Shown piece after piece: positions 25,158-33,232 of a stretch of DNA of 42,156 nucleotides. How positions within the stretch are numbered: position 1 is the stretch's first letter; every line of letters starts with the position of its first letter. Position numbers and translations under genes: made by a program. The stretch spans positions 1-42,156 of the forward strand of contig NZ_JAAGKM010000024.1 in NCBI RefSeq assembly GCF_019308355.1, in the 5' to 3' direction. Origin of the DNA: Empedobacter falsenii. Lineage in GTDB: Bacteria > Bacteroidota > Bacteroidia > Flavobacteriales > Weeksellaceae. A model generated the notes under the pieces. That model was not told the DNA's origin. It saw only the letters and a list, made by a program, of their open reading frames with translations, and ran no database searches.

Positions 25158-25639
25158 TTAATTTCTTTAGGTAAAATTATTTTTATAGTTTTTCCTTTTT
25201 GAATCGATTTCCAATTATCAGAATCAAACTGTATCCAGACAAATCCAGAAGTCGAAAGATTGTAAATCATTTCATTTCCTAACTGATTGGTAATATCTGT
25301 AAACGCAGGATTATGTCCAAAAATAAGAACATTTTGCAATTCATTATCCAAATTTCTAATCCATTTGTCTAATAAATAATGCGAAAAAGTATACAAATCA
25401 TCTTCGATATGAATGGTTTGATTAGGAAATAAAATAGGTTTGACAAGTAGAGAAGTTTCTTTTGCTCGAACTGCTTTGCTCGAAAATATTTGATCAAATT
25501 TCAATTCAAAATTTTGATGAATATAATTTGCTACTTTCTTCGTTTTGAATTCACCAATCTCTGTGATAGAACGAAATTGATCTGAAACATTTTCGTTCCA
25601 TTTACTTTTTGCATGACGCATTAAAAACAAATTTTTCAT
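25154..25639 (-). CDS. SixA-like histidine phosphatase family protein
   Basis: A 161-residue histidine phosphatase (phosphoglycerate-mutase superfamily) of the SixA type. The catalytic motif MRHAKSKW starts at residue 7 with His9 as the nucleophile; VRAKETS supplies the second arginine and FGHNPAFT the second catalytic histidine. E. coli SixA removes phosphate from phosphohistidine on Hpt or PTS proteins; here the target is unknown, but its position at the head of ppk1-ppx, with a 4-nt overlap, suggests a phosphate-metabolism role. This link is inference. Confidence 0.88.
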   Translation of the reverse strand: MKNLFLMRHAKSKWNENVSDQFRSITEIGEFKTKKVANYIHQNFELKFDQIFSSKAVRAKETSLLVKPILFPNQTIHIEDDLYTFSHYLLDKWIRNLDNELQNVLIFGHNPAFTDITNQLGNEMIYNLSTSGFVWIQFDSDNWKSIQKGKTIKIILPKEIK

Positions 25640-25663
25640 AACGCAACGAGTTTAAAAAGAAAA

Positions 25664-25712
25664 AGTAGTTAAATCTAATCATTATCTAATGAAAAGACTT
25701 AACTACTGTTGT
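25664..25712 (-). terminator. Terminator downstream of the thioesterase gene
   Basis: A 9-bp stem (agtagttaa / ttaactact) with a 26-nt loop, followed on the minus strand by TTTTTCTTTTT. It separates the thioesterase gene from the sixA-ppk1-ppx operon. The long loop lowers confidence. Confidence 0.5.
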
Positions 25713-25732
25713 ATTTTTTTTAGGATTATTTT

Positions 25733-26164
25733 CTAAAGATTACCTTCGTAATTCTTAAAATCATTTTTTACCCAATCTGGCAATTCCATCGATTTTTTCT
25801 CTTCCATATCGTACATTACTTGTGTACTTTTTCCGATACAATGAATAACATCTTCACCATTTTCGCTTTTACTTGTGACAATATATTCAAAATCGAAACT
25901 CTTATTTCCTAATTTTGTAACTCGTACACCAATACGAGGTTCTATCGCATTTGGACGTAATTCTTTTTGGTAACTCGCTTCCATATGTGCAATGACAAAC
26001 ATGTGTCGCGTCCATTGCCATTTTTTGCTCGAAGCCATCATATAATAGGCTCTACCGATCTGGAAATACTCGAAATAAAATACATTATTTACATGACCAA
26101 TTGGATCAAAATCGCTCCAACGTGGTTCTAAAGGTTTAAAGAATTTAAAGTTTTCTATACTCAT
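25733..26164 (-). CDS. Hotdog-fold acyl-CoA thioesterase (4HBT family)
   Basis: A 143-residue single-hotdog thioesterase. The family signature RWSDFDPIGHVNNVFYFEY (15-33) includes the catalytic Asp20 and the HVNN motif. Its relatives hydrolyse acyl-CoA thioesters such as 4-hydroxybenzoyl-CoA or short and medium fatty acyl-CoAs; the substrate cannot be told from sequence. The gene is 23 nt after the AI-2E transporter gene on the same strand and likely shares its transcript. Cytoplasmic, no signal peptide. Confidence 0.9.
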   Translation of the reverse strand: MSIENFKFFKPLEPRWSDFDPIGHVNNVFYFEYFQIGRAYYMMASSKKWQWTRHMFVIAHMEASYQKELRPNAIEPRIGVRVTKLGNKSFDFEYIVTSKSENGEDVIHCIGKSTQVMYDMEEKKSMELPDWVKNDFKNYEGNL

Positions 26165-26187
26165 TTTTAATTGGTTTTTAATAATAA

Positions 26188-27222
26188 TTAATCTTCAGGA
26201 TTTGGATCAATAAATTCGTATTTGTACAATTTGACTAACCAAAAGAATACTGAAAATAAGATAGGTCCAAATATAATTCCGATAAATCCGAATAGATTTA
26301 AACCAACGATTACTCCAAAAATAGTAATTAATGGATGAACATCTGCCATTTTTTTTTGTAAAACTAAACGGATTAAATTATCTGAAAGCCCAACAATTAC
26401 AAAGCAATAAATTAATAATCCAACCGCTGATCCAGTTTCACCTTTTGCAAGTAAAAATAGTCCAAGAGGTACATAAATAAGTGCGGCACCAACGACAGGC
26501 AACATTGCAGCAAAAATGGTTAAAATAAACCAAGTAAACGCATCATCTACACCAAATATAAGATATCCAATGTAGGCAATTATTGCTTGTAGAAAGGCTG
26601 TTAATGGCATTCCGACAGCATTTGAAATAACTAAATCTTTCAAATCTTTGTTCATTTTGACTAAATTACTTGTTTTAAGCGGAATTGTTCTGTAAAACCA
26701 ATTTTCAAGTTTTTGATGGTTCATCAACATAAAATACAAAATAAGGAAAGCAACACCCAACTGAACTGTCATATCCATTGAAGCATTCAGTGTTTTTTCT
26801 AATAATTTACCTCCAACTTGTGTTATTTTTTCAATGTTTGTTGCACTAAACACATCGATATGAAATTTGGTTTGCAACATTTGAATAATTTTATTGACAT
26901 CTGTTTTAATTTGAGCTGTGTCATTTAATAGCACAATTACTTTATTCGTTAACATTTGAATTAATAAATAAAGAGGTCCAATAATCAAAATCGCGCTACT
27001 AATCATTAAGATAATTACACTTGCTAATTTGTTCCATTTTTTTACTTTTACTAGCCATTGCAAAGGATTTAAAAGCAAAACATACAAACACAAAGCACCG
27101 AGAAGTCCAGGGAAAAATGCTAAAAGATTTTTGGTAATTAATCCAAAAACTAAAAGTATTATTGCAATAAATGCTAACTGTAACAAGACATTGTTAGAAA
27201 GATAGTGTTTATTAGAGTTCAT
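26188..27222 (-). CDS. AI-2E family transporter (PerM/TqsA-like membrane protein)
   Basis: A 344-residue polytopic membrane protein of the AI-2E transporter family (also called UPF0118). Two hydrophobic N-terminal pairs, a long periplasmic or amphipathic section (about 95-145), then several helices with the typical motif PVVGAALIYVPLGLFLLAKG and the C-terminal GVIVGLNLFGFIGIIFGPI. Members export signals, ions or other small molecules; the autoinducer-2 label comes from E. coli TqsA and should not be taken literally. First gene of a probable two-gene unit with the thioesterase. Confidence 0.88.
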   Translation of the reverse strand: MNSNKHYLSNNVLLQLAFIAIILLVFGLITKNLLAFFPGLLGALCLYVLLLNPLQWLVKVKKWNKLASVIILMISSAILIIGPLYLLIQMLTNKVIVLLNDTAQIKTDVNKIIQMLQTKFHIDVFSATNIEKITQVGGKLLEKTLNASMDMTVQLGVAFLILYFMLMNHQKLENWFYRTIPLKTSNLVKMNKDLKDLVISNAVGMPLTAFLQAIIAYIGYLIFGVDDAFTWFILTIFAAMLPVVGAALIYVPLGLFLLAKGETGSAVGLLIYCFVIVGLSDNLIRLVLQKKMADVHPLITIFGVIVGLNLFGFIGIIFGPILFSVFFWLVKLYKYEFIDPNPED

Positions 27223-27336
27223 AGGTAATTTATTTGTTTAATAACAGTTGTTGATATTTCGTTATCAAATTCAATGCTAAAAATAGTTAATTTCTATAAA
27301 CTTTTCTATTTTTAGACGTTGAATAAAATTTTACAC

Positions 27337-28356
27337 ATGAAAAAAATAGTCGGTTTAATCTTATCAGTTTTGACAATCTCTACATATGCACAAACGAAAC
27401 AAGACAAAGTTGTTTTGGTAATTCATGGTGGTGCTGGTACAATTCTGAAAAAAAATATGACACCCGAAAAGGAAAAAGCGTACCGAGATGCTTTAGCTGA
27501 ATCTTTGACAAAAGGTTATGAAGTCATCAAACAAGGTGGCGAAAGTGAAAATGCAGTGATAGAAGCCATAAAAGTAATGGAAAATTCACCTTTGTTTAAT
27601 GCAGGAAAAGGAGCGGTTTTTACGCATGAAGGTAAAAATGAATTAGACGCTTCGTTGATGATTGGAAATACAATGCAAGCAGGTGCTGTGGCTGGAGTTA
27701 CAACGATTAAAAATCCAATTTTAGCAGCAAAAGCTGTTTTACAAAATTCTGCTCATGTGATGATGGTTGGAAAAGGAGCAGAAGAATTTGCTCAAACTCA
27801 AGGTTTAGAAATTGTTGATCCAAGTTATTTTAAAACTGAGGAACGCTGGAATTCTCTTCAAAAAGTTTTGGAAAAGGATAAAGAAAAAATGGAATTAGAC
27901 CATGATGCTAAAACACAAGCGTATGTTCCATTCAATTTTGTTGACGAAAAATTTGGTACTGTAGGCGCAGTTGCTTTGGATAATAAAGGTCATATCTCGG
28001 CAGGAACTTCGACTGGTGGAATGACAAATAAACGTTTTGGTCGAGTAGGCGATTCGCCAATTATTGGTGCTGGAACGTATGCAAATAGCGAAGTTGGTGT
28101 TTCGAGTACGGGTTGGGGCGAATATTTTATAAAAGCTGTTGCGGCATATGATGTTGCGGCTTTGATGAATTACAAGAAACTTTCTTCGAAAAAAGCTGGT
28201 GAAGAAGTTATTAAGAAAATTGGTGATTTAGGAGGCGATGGCGGAATGATTATTTTAGATAAAAATGGTCAAGCAAGTTTTCCTTTTAACACTGCCGGAA
28301 TGTATCGCGGAAGTATTACACAATCAGGTAAGATAACTATCGAAATTTATCAATAA
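27337..28356 (+). CDS. Isoaspartyl peptidase/L-asparaginase (Ntn hydrolase), secreted
   Basis: A plant-type asparaginase of the N-terminal-nucleophile hydrolase superfamily. It is made as a precursor that cleaves itself before the catalytic threonine, here Thr208 in FGTVGAVALD, and then hydrolyses isoaspartyl dipeptides or asparagine. Other landmarks are VIHGGAGTI near the N-terminus, NAGKGAVFT, ELDASLMIG, and STGGMTNKRFGRVGDSPIIGAGTYA after the nucleophile. The ATG at 27337 gives a clean signal peptide ending near TYAQ, so the enzyme is periplasmic; a TTG 18 nt upstream is not needed. Followed 36 bp later by a secreted unknown. Confidence 0.93.
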   Translation: MKKIVGLILSVLTISTYAQTKQDKVVLVIHGGAGTILKKNMTPEKEKAYRDALAESLTKGYEVIKQGGESENAVIEAIKVMENSPLFNAGKGAVFTHEGKNELDASLMIGNTMQAGAVAGVTTIKNPILAAKAVLQNSAHVMMVGKGAEEFAQTQGLEIVDPSYFKTEERWNSLQKVLEKDKEKMELDHDAKTQAYVPFNFVDEKFGTVGAVALDNKGHISAGTSTGGMTNKRFGRVGDSPIIGAGTYANSEVGVSSTGWGEYFIKAVAAYDVAALMNYKKLSSKKAGEEVIKKIGDLGGDGGMIILDKNGQASFPFNTAGMYRGSITQSGKITIEIYQ

Positions 28357-28392
28357 ATTTGGAACACATTTTAAAATAAAGATATACAATAC

Positions 28393-29175
28393 ATGATAAA
28401 ACAAATTTTACTTACAGCCACTGTTGTTCTTGCAAATTTTGCAACAGCGCAAGTAACCTCTATGATTAATGATAAAAATGTAGATGCTTCGACAAAAGTA
28501 TATGGAATGGCTCCTTTAAGCGATGAAACAAAGGCTTATGAGAAGTTTAATTTTATGTTAGAAAATGCTGCGGCTATACAATTAGGAAAACCAATTTTGG
28601 AGTATGGATATCAATCATCTACTTTTCAAGCACAAGATAATGGAGTAATGATTTATATGGTAAAAGATAAGAAAATTGTCGATCAATGGTTGGTAAATCC
28701 TGCCTTCTACAATGTTTTTCATGACGGAATTCCGTATTCTTATGATACCGATAAATTAGCTGTTCTTGCTGATAAATATCCGTTGATTTATAAAGAAGAA
28801 AAACGTCAATATATAACTGAAAAAGAATACCAAAAACAGCGTCCAGCCTTGTTTGCTGATCCTTATAATTTGATTATTACAGAACCAGATTTTACATACG
28901 AAGGATATTTTGATGTGCAATTTCCACAAAACGAACAATTCAAAAATTCTGAAGCTGCTATAGCTTATTTAAAACCAATTGTAGAGAAATTGACAAAAAA
29001 GAAATTTGATATTAATTATACAATTACTGAAAAAAATATTTTAGATCGTACACAATTTACAATAACAGTTGCAGGAGAAGAAAATATCTACAAAAAAATA
29101 AAATTAGATAATCTGCAAAAAGGAGATTGGCAATCATTAAGTTATGAAGCTTCGATTTTCCGAAAAGCGAATTAA
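28393..29175 (+). CDS. Hypothetical secreted protein, 260 residues
   Basis: Not recognised. A signal peptide (about residues 1-19, cleaved near ATAQ) directs it to the periplasm or surface. The mature part is mixed alpha/beta, rich in Lys, Asp and Tyr, with no Cys and no obvious enzymatic motif. Notable stretches are LGKPILEYGYQSSTFQAQDNG, YEGYFDVQFPQNEQF and ILDRTQFTITVAGE. It follows the asparaginase gene by 36 bp with no terminator between them, and ends at the terminator at 29183, so the two probably form one transcript. Function unknown. Confidence 0.7.
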   Translation: MIKQILLTATVVLANFATAQVTSMINDKNVDASTKVYGMAPLSDETKAYEKFNFMLENAAAIQLGKPILEYGYQSSTFQAQDNGVMIYMVKDKKIVDQWLVNPAFYNVFHDGIPYSYDTDKLAVLADKYPLIYKEEKRQYITEKEYQKQRPALFADPYNLIITEPDFTYEGYFDVQFPQNEQFKNSEAAIAYLKPIVEKLTKKKFDINYTITEKNILDRTQFTITVAGEENIYKKIKLDNLQKGDWQSLSYEASIFRKAN

Positions 29176-29182
29176 TAGAAAG

Positions 29183-29217
29183 AAAAGGTTTTTGAAATAA
29201 TCAAGAACCTTTTTTTT
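29183..29217 (+). terminator. Terminator of the asparaginase unit
   Basis: A 13-bp stem with one mismatch (aaaaggtttttga / tcaagaacctttt), AATAA loop and T-run. Confidence 0.75.
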
Positions 29218-29259
29218 ATCCACAAAGATTCGTAATTTGACTTTTTAACCCAAAGAAAT

Positions 29260-29835
29260 ATGAATTCTAACTTCTATAAAATATTACAACACTCAAAAGA
29301 AAATCAATCAATTATTGCCGTTTACAATGATCCCGAAGGAGATAATTTTTGGGCTGGATATATTTTAGATTTTAATGACGAATTTTTTACGATGCAACAC
29401 ATTTCGAAATATGGTAAAAAAGATGGAATTTTAATCGAACCTTATTTTAAAATTAGTCGAATAGATGTTGATGATTACTGCAAATGTCTCAATTATTTGA
29501 AAGAACATCACACCGATTTGGATCAAGAAAATCCAATCACATTTAATGCAACAGCAGAAGAAAATTGGGTTCGTCAAATTTTAGGCGAAATAAATGATCA
29601 AACCGAATATGTATCACGTATTCAATTAAATAACAATAGTCGTTTTGCAGGTTTTATTCGGAATTTAACTGAAGATGATTTCGAGTTAAAATGTATTGGT
29701 TCGGAAGGTACGGACGAAGGCTCTTTGTATTTTCAGATTGATGATGTTTCGTCGATTCGTGTCAATGATTTAGAAGCTCGCAGAAGGTTATTTTTTTATA
29801 ATTATCGTCGTTCTATCGACTTTTTTGATGAATAA
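29260..29835 (+). CDS. Hypothetical cytoplasmic protein with two Sm-like repeats
   Basis: A 191-residue acidic protein without signal peptide, family not recognised. It contains an internal duplication. The first half has FWAGYILDFNDEFFTMQHI followed by a Gly-containing turn and ILIEPYFKISRIDVDD; the second has RFAGFIRNLTEDDFELKCI, GTDEGSLYFQIDDVSSIRVND. The pattern (aromatic-x-G-x-hydrophobic, then D-D/E-F, then a G and a closing I-x-x-I) resembles the small five-stranded Sm/Hfq barrel, twice in tandem. That fold is inferred by eye. It is flanked by terminators on both sides and is monocistronic. Confidence 0.65.
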   Translation: MNSNFYKILQHSKENQSIIAVYNDPEGDNFWAGYILDFNDEFFTMQHISKYGKKDGILIEPYFKISRIDVDDYCKCLNYLKEHHTDLDQENPITFNATAEENWVRQILGEINDQTEYVSRIQLNNNSRFAGFIRNLTEDDFELKCIGSEGTDEGSLYFQIDDVSSIRVNDLEARRRLFFYNYRRSIDFFDE

Positions 29836-29852
29836 TCGAGAGATATTAAATA

Positions 29853-29886
29853 AAAAAATCCAACTCAAAACGAGTTGGATTTTTTT
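29853..29886. terminator. Bidirectional intrinsic terminator
   Basis: A 14-15-bp perfect stem (aaaaaatccaactc / gagttggatttttt) with an AAAAC loop lies between the convergent Sm-like-repeat gene and nfu. Confidence 0.9.
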
Positions 29887-29904
29887 GATACTATGTGTTT
29901 AATC

Positions 29905-30786
29905 TTATCCGTTTACAGCTTCAACGTTGTCTACAACATCAGGCATCATTTGTTTTAAAATACCTTCGATACCATTTTTAAGCGTTGCTGTAGAAGATGG
30001 ACAACCAGAACAAGCACCTTGTAATAACATTTTTGCTGTTCGCGTTTCTTCATCAAATTCAATTAATTCGATATTTCCACCATCATTTGCAACTGCTGGT
30101 TGAACATATTCGTCTAAAATAGCTTTGATTTGTTGCTCAACAGAAGAAAACTCTTCAGCAGGTTTTACCACAACATGCTCAGGAGCTTCTGTTGTGAATT
30201 CATAAAATTCATCAAAAACAGGACCTCCAGCTTGTAAATAATTCGTAATAAACGAACGAACATCCATCGCCCAAAGTGACCAATCTTCTGTTTCGTTTTT
30301 CGTTAAAGAAACATAATTATCAACAATAAAAACTTCTTCAACAAAAGGATATTCTTTGTAAATCGCAACAGCTAATGGAACTCCAGCAGCTTTTTCTCTC
30401 GATTTTATCTCGATGATTTCTGGCGCTAACATAGAATTTGAAACGAATTTCATCGCAGCAGGATTAGGCGTCATTTCTGCATAAATAGAAATAGGAGCCT
30501 TTTTCATTGGTGCTAAAATTGCATTTTCTTCTAAATGTTCATTGATAATTTCTTTCAAATCTTCTGTAACATCAGCCCAATCAACAGCATCTATTTTTTC
30601 TATCGCAACAAAATTCGCTGTGATAAATATTTTTTGAATAAATGGTATAGTCAATAAAACTTGCGCTAAAGGAGATTCGGTAGCTGTAGATTCTTTATCG
30701 AATTCCACGCCACCTTGTGTTAAAGTCTCGTCACAAACGAACTTCATCACATTATTATTTGGTGTAATTTCTTCGTATACTCTCAT
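29905..30786 (-). CDS. Nfu-type Fe-S cluster scaffold with duplicated N-terminal domain
   Basis: A 293-residue NifU-like protein. Two Nfu_N-type domains occur in tandem (about 1-85 and 98-185), each starting with a YxEMTPNP-like segment (YEEITPNNNVMKFV; YAEMTPNPAAMKFV). A C-terminal NifU domain (about 215-290) carries the cluster-binding CSGC motif at Cys259 and Cys262 within GACSGCPSSTATLKNGI. It likely holds or transfers an Fe-S cluster to apo-enzymes. A TATTTTTG -7 element reads on the minus strand at 30794-30801, just before the ATG. Confidence 0.92.
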   Translation of the reverse strand: MRVYEEITPNNNVMKFVCDETLTQGGVEFDKESTATESPLAQVLLTIPFIQKIFITANFVAIEKIDAVDWADVTEDLKEIINEHLEENAILAPMKKAPISIYAEMTPNPAAMKFVSNSMLAPEIIEIKSREKAAGVPLAVAIYKEYPFVEEVFIVDNYVSLTKNETEDWSLWAMDVRSFITNYLQAGGPVFDEFYEFTTEAPEHVVVKPAEEFSSVEQQIKAILDEYVQPAVANDGGNIELIEFDEETRTAKMLLQGACSGCPSSTATLKNGIEGILKQMMPDVVDNVEAVNG

Positions 30787-30845
30787 AGTTCTACAAAAAT
30801 ACGCTATAAAAATGTATCTTTATCATTAGAATTATAGATTTTGTT

Positions 30846-31358
30846 ATGGCAATAATTAAAGAATTAAATGGGCATACACCAAAGTTCGGTGAAAACTGCT
30901 TTTTAGCGGATAATGCTGTGGTTGTAGGAGAGGTAGAAATGGGAGATGATTGCTCAATTTGGTTTTCAGCAGTTGTGCGTGGAGATGTACATTATATCAA
31001 AATGGGGAATAAAGTAAATATTCAGGATAACGCAACAATACATGCGACGTATCAAAAATCGCCAACAACAATTGGAAATAACGTTTCGATAGGGCATAAT
31101 GCTATTGTACATGGTTGTACAATATACGATAATGTTTTGGTTGGAATGGGCGCAATTGTGATGGATGATTGCATTGTTGAATCTAATTCTTTGATTGCTG
31201 CTGGTGCAATTTTAACCAAAGGAACGCATGTAAAAGAAGGAGAATTATGGGCTGGAATTCCAGCGAAAAAAATTAAAGATGTTCCAAAAGAATTGAAAGA
31301 AGGCGAAATAGAAAGAATCGCCAATAATTATTTGATGTATAGTAGTTGGTATAAATAA
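30846..31358 (+). CDS. Gamma-class carbonic anhydrase family protein
   Basis: A 170-residue left-handed beta-helix protein of the gamma carbonic anhydrase family (YrdA/PaaY-like). The hexapeptide repeat pattern is visible throughout, for example VNIQDNATIH, TTIGNNVSIG and HNAIVHGCTIYD. The three zinc-binding histidines are His66 (NATIH), His84 (SIGHN) and His89 (IVHG). Such proteins form trimers with zinc at the interfaces; catalytic activity varies. Divergent from nfu across 59 bp and ended by the terminator at 31362. Confidence 0.92.
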   Translation: MAIIKELNGHTPKFGENCFLADNAVVVGEVEMGDDCSIWFSAVVRGDVHYIKMGNKVNIQDNATIHATYQKSPTTIGNNVSIGHNAIVHGCTIYDNVLVGMGAIVMDDCIVESNSLIAAGAILTKGTHVKEGELWAGIPAKKIKDVPKELKEGEIERIANNYLMYSSWYK

Positions 31359-31361
31359 AAG

Positions 31362-31388
31362 AAAGCTCAGTCTGTAACTGAGCTTTTA
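31362..31388 (+). terminator. Terminator of the carbonic anhydrase gene
   Basis: A 10-bp perfect stem (aaagctcagt / actgagcttt) with a CTGTA loop, then T-rich sequence. Confidence 0.75.
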
Positions 31389-31590
31389 TTTTCTACTTCC
31401 AGAAATTCCAAACTTTACCATCAAAAAAGGCAATTGTTTTGGATAAGGAGAAATAATATCATTGACAACATGTCTATACGAGGTAAAACTATTCAATTGT
31501 TGTTATCATTTCCAGATTGTGGAACATATTGCGAATCAATTCTGGTTGTAGATTTTCCAAAATCTTCATTAAATATTACCTTTGTTGTTT
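31386..31590 (-). pseudogene. Decayed C-terminal gene fragment, unidentified
   Basis: Within the 442-bp stretch between the carbonic anhydrase gene and the DUF3748 gene, the minus strand retains protein-like frames. One reads TSYRHVVNDIISPYPKQ, continues to FGISGSRK and stops at 31386-31388. Just upstream, in a different frame, is VIFNEDFGKSTTRIDSQYVP, so a frameshift near 31500 separates them. Both are short and lack a start. This fits the 3' end of a lost gene, protein family unknown. Between about 31590 and 31800 I see only AT-rich sequence without clear features. Confidence 0.35.
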
Positions 31591-31800
31591 AAGGTTTAAC
31601 AAAACTTATACTAAGGAAAATAAAAACATTGAAAAAAGTATATTATTAATCATAATTAATCCAGACAAAAAAAATAAAATGCAGTTTTGTAACAAATTTT
31701 TATAAAGAATGTTGAAATGTTTCTAGTAATCAAATAATTACGTTTTTAGTTGCTTGTTAAATGTTTATTAAGTAAATAAAATATTATTAAACAATACGAT

Positions 31801-33057
31801 ATGGTAAAGCAGTTAACTTATGATGATTTTGGACATACGCTTCATCATAATCAAATTCAATCGGTTGATGGTAATTATCTTGTTTTTGATAGACGAAATG
31901 ATGATACAAAAATTGGAGAAACTTCTTCCATTTGTTTACTTCATACGAGAACTTACGAATCCGAAATTATTTATACAACAAATAATCAAACAGAGTTTGG
32001 TCCTGGAGTAGGTGCAGCCTCTTTTTCACAAATTGAGAATAAAGTTATTTTTATTCATGGTATTCGAAATGCGAATCAAGCAAATCCGTATTCGGCAACA
32101 AGAAGGACAGGTGTCGCAATTGATTTAGAATTTCCAAATCAGCCTATTTTTATGGATGCTCGAAATATAAATTTTCCCTTTACAAATGGTGCTTTGCGTG
32201 GAGGAACACATTCGCATTCGTGGCAAAAAGAGAAGAATTGGATTAGTTTTACTTACAACGATTATGTCTTGGAACAAGAATCCAAACACAATTCTAGTAT
32301 AAAAGATCAGCGAGTGGTTGGAATGATGTTTCCCAAAAAAGTTGAGGTTGATTTTGATAAAACATTAGAGAATAATTTTGGTGAAATGTTTTCGATTATC
32401 GTTTCTAGAGTAGTGATAAATCCTAAAAATGGAAGTGATGAAATCGAAAAAGCTTTTGATGAATGTTGGATTAACTCAACAAACAATATCGCATTTCAGG
32501 GACATGTGCGTGATGAAAAAGGGAATTTGAAAACGGAAATTTTTATTGCTGAAATTCCAAATGAAATAAGGTTTGATGAAAACGATAATTTAAAAGGAAC
32601 TTTAACTACTTTGCCAGATGTGCCAAGTTGTATTTCGCAGAAACGAATCACTTTTACTCAACATGGAATTAGTAATTTTAGACATTGGTTACGTTCTTCT
32701 CCTGATGGGAAAATCATCTATTTTTTGATGGAAGATGAATTTGATAAGACGCAATTATTTGGTGTAAATTTAGTTTCGAATGAAATTATTCAATATTCTT
32801 TTTTAGAAAATTCGATTACCTCTCCATTCAATCTTTCACCAAACGGAAAATATGCTATTTATTTTGTTAACGATAAAATATATCTAAATGATTTAACCGA
32901 AAAAAAATCTAAACAAATCTATCAAGTTCAAAAAATCAATAATGAATTAACGGGAATTCCGCATTTTTCTAACGATGGAAAAAAAATCTATTTTAATCAA
33001 TTTGTTTCAAATAATTTCAATGAAAAGTTTATTCAAATCTTCGAATTAGAGTTATAA
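31801..33057 (+). CDS. DUF3748 (YidR-like) beta-propeller protein
   Basis: A 418-residue protein of the DUF3748 family, like E. coli YidR. Shared landmarks are the N-terminal QLTYDDFGHTLHHNQ and YLVFDRRNDDTKIGET, VIFIHGIRNAN, the ALRGGTHSHSW block followed by ISFTYNDYVLEQE, and later SSPDGKIIYFLMED and SPNGKYAIYFV. The SPDGK-type repeats suggest a TolB/WD40-like propeller. No signal peptide is seen at the chosen ATG, unlike many propellers of this kind. Its substrate or partner is unknown. Monocistronic, with a 440-bp AT-rich upstream region that includes a gene relic. Confidence 0.85.
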   Translation: MVKQLTYDDFGHTLHHNQIQSVDGNYLVFDRRNDDTKIGETSSICLLHTRTYESEIIYTTNNQTEFGPGVGAASFSQIENKVIFIHGIRNANQANPYSATRRTGVAIDLEFPNQPIFMDARNINFPFTNGALRGGTHSHSWQKEKNWISFTYNDYVLEQESKHNSSIKDQRVVGMMFPKKVEVDFDKTLENNFGEMFSIIVSRVVINPKNGSDEIEKAFDECWINSTNNIAFQGHVRDEKGNLKTEIFIAEIPNEIRFDENDNLKGTLTTLPDVPSCISQKRITFTQHGISNFRHWLRSSPDGKIIYFLMEDEFDKTQLFGVNLVSNEIIQYSFLENSITSPFNLSPNGKYAIYFVNDKIYLNDLTEKKSKQIYQVQKINNELTGIPHFSNDGKKIYFNQFVSNNFNEKFIQIFELEL

Positions 33058-33101
33058 AACAAAATTGAAATATGTTAAAGTTCAAAGTTTTCTAAAAAAT
33101 A

Positions 33102-33133
33102 TTTGTCCCTTATAAAAAATATTTCTAATTTTA
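33102..33133 (+). promoter_or_regulatory. Promoter-like element before a candidate small RNA
   Basis: TTTG (33102-33105), a 20-bp spacer and TAATTTTA (33126-33133, one base off TAnnTTTG). No open reading frame follows before the terminator at 33202. Confidence 0.45.
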
Positions 33134-33137
33134 GTAC

Positions 33138-33232
33138 AGATACTTAACCGAACCTAAGGTCTATGCTCTTATTCGAGTCTAACCAATGGGAATAAGAACT
33201 AAAAAAAACCTCCAATTTGGAGGTTTTTTTTA
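33138..33232 (+). ncRNA. Candidate short non-coding RNA ending at a terminator
   Basis: Between the DUF3748 stop and the convergent GNAT-nitrilase gene, a promoter-like element is followed by about 60 nt of less AT-rich, non-coding sequence and a strong terminator. It contains a hairpin, tcttattc (about 33172-33179) pairing with gaataaga, with a 15-nt loop GAGTCTAACCAATGG, and possible smaller pairing in CTTA..TAAG upstream. Size would suit a flavobacterial 6S-like or other small RNA, but I cannot assign a family. It could also simply be the 3' UTR of the DUF3748 gene. Confidence 0.35.
33202..33230. terminator. Bidirectional intrinsic terminator
   Basis: A 13-bp perfect stem (aaaaaaacctcca / tggaggttttttt) with an ATT loop. 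On the minus strand it begins at the stop codon of the GNAT-nitrilase gene. Confidence 0.88.

Noticed and set aside
31517-31705. Short plus-strand open frame of 62 codons in the 31.4-31.8 kb gap
   Set aside because: Its composition is untypical (Ile/Lys/Asn-rich, no domain), and it overlaps the minus-strand relic that looks more protein-like.
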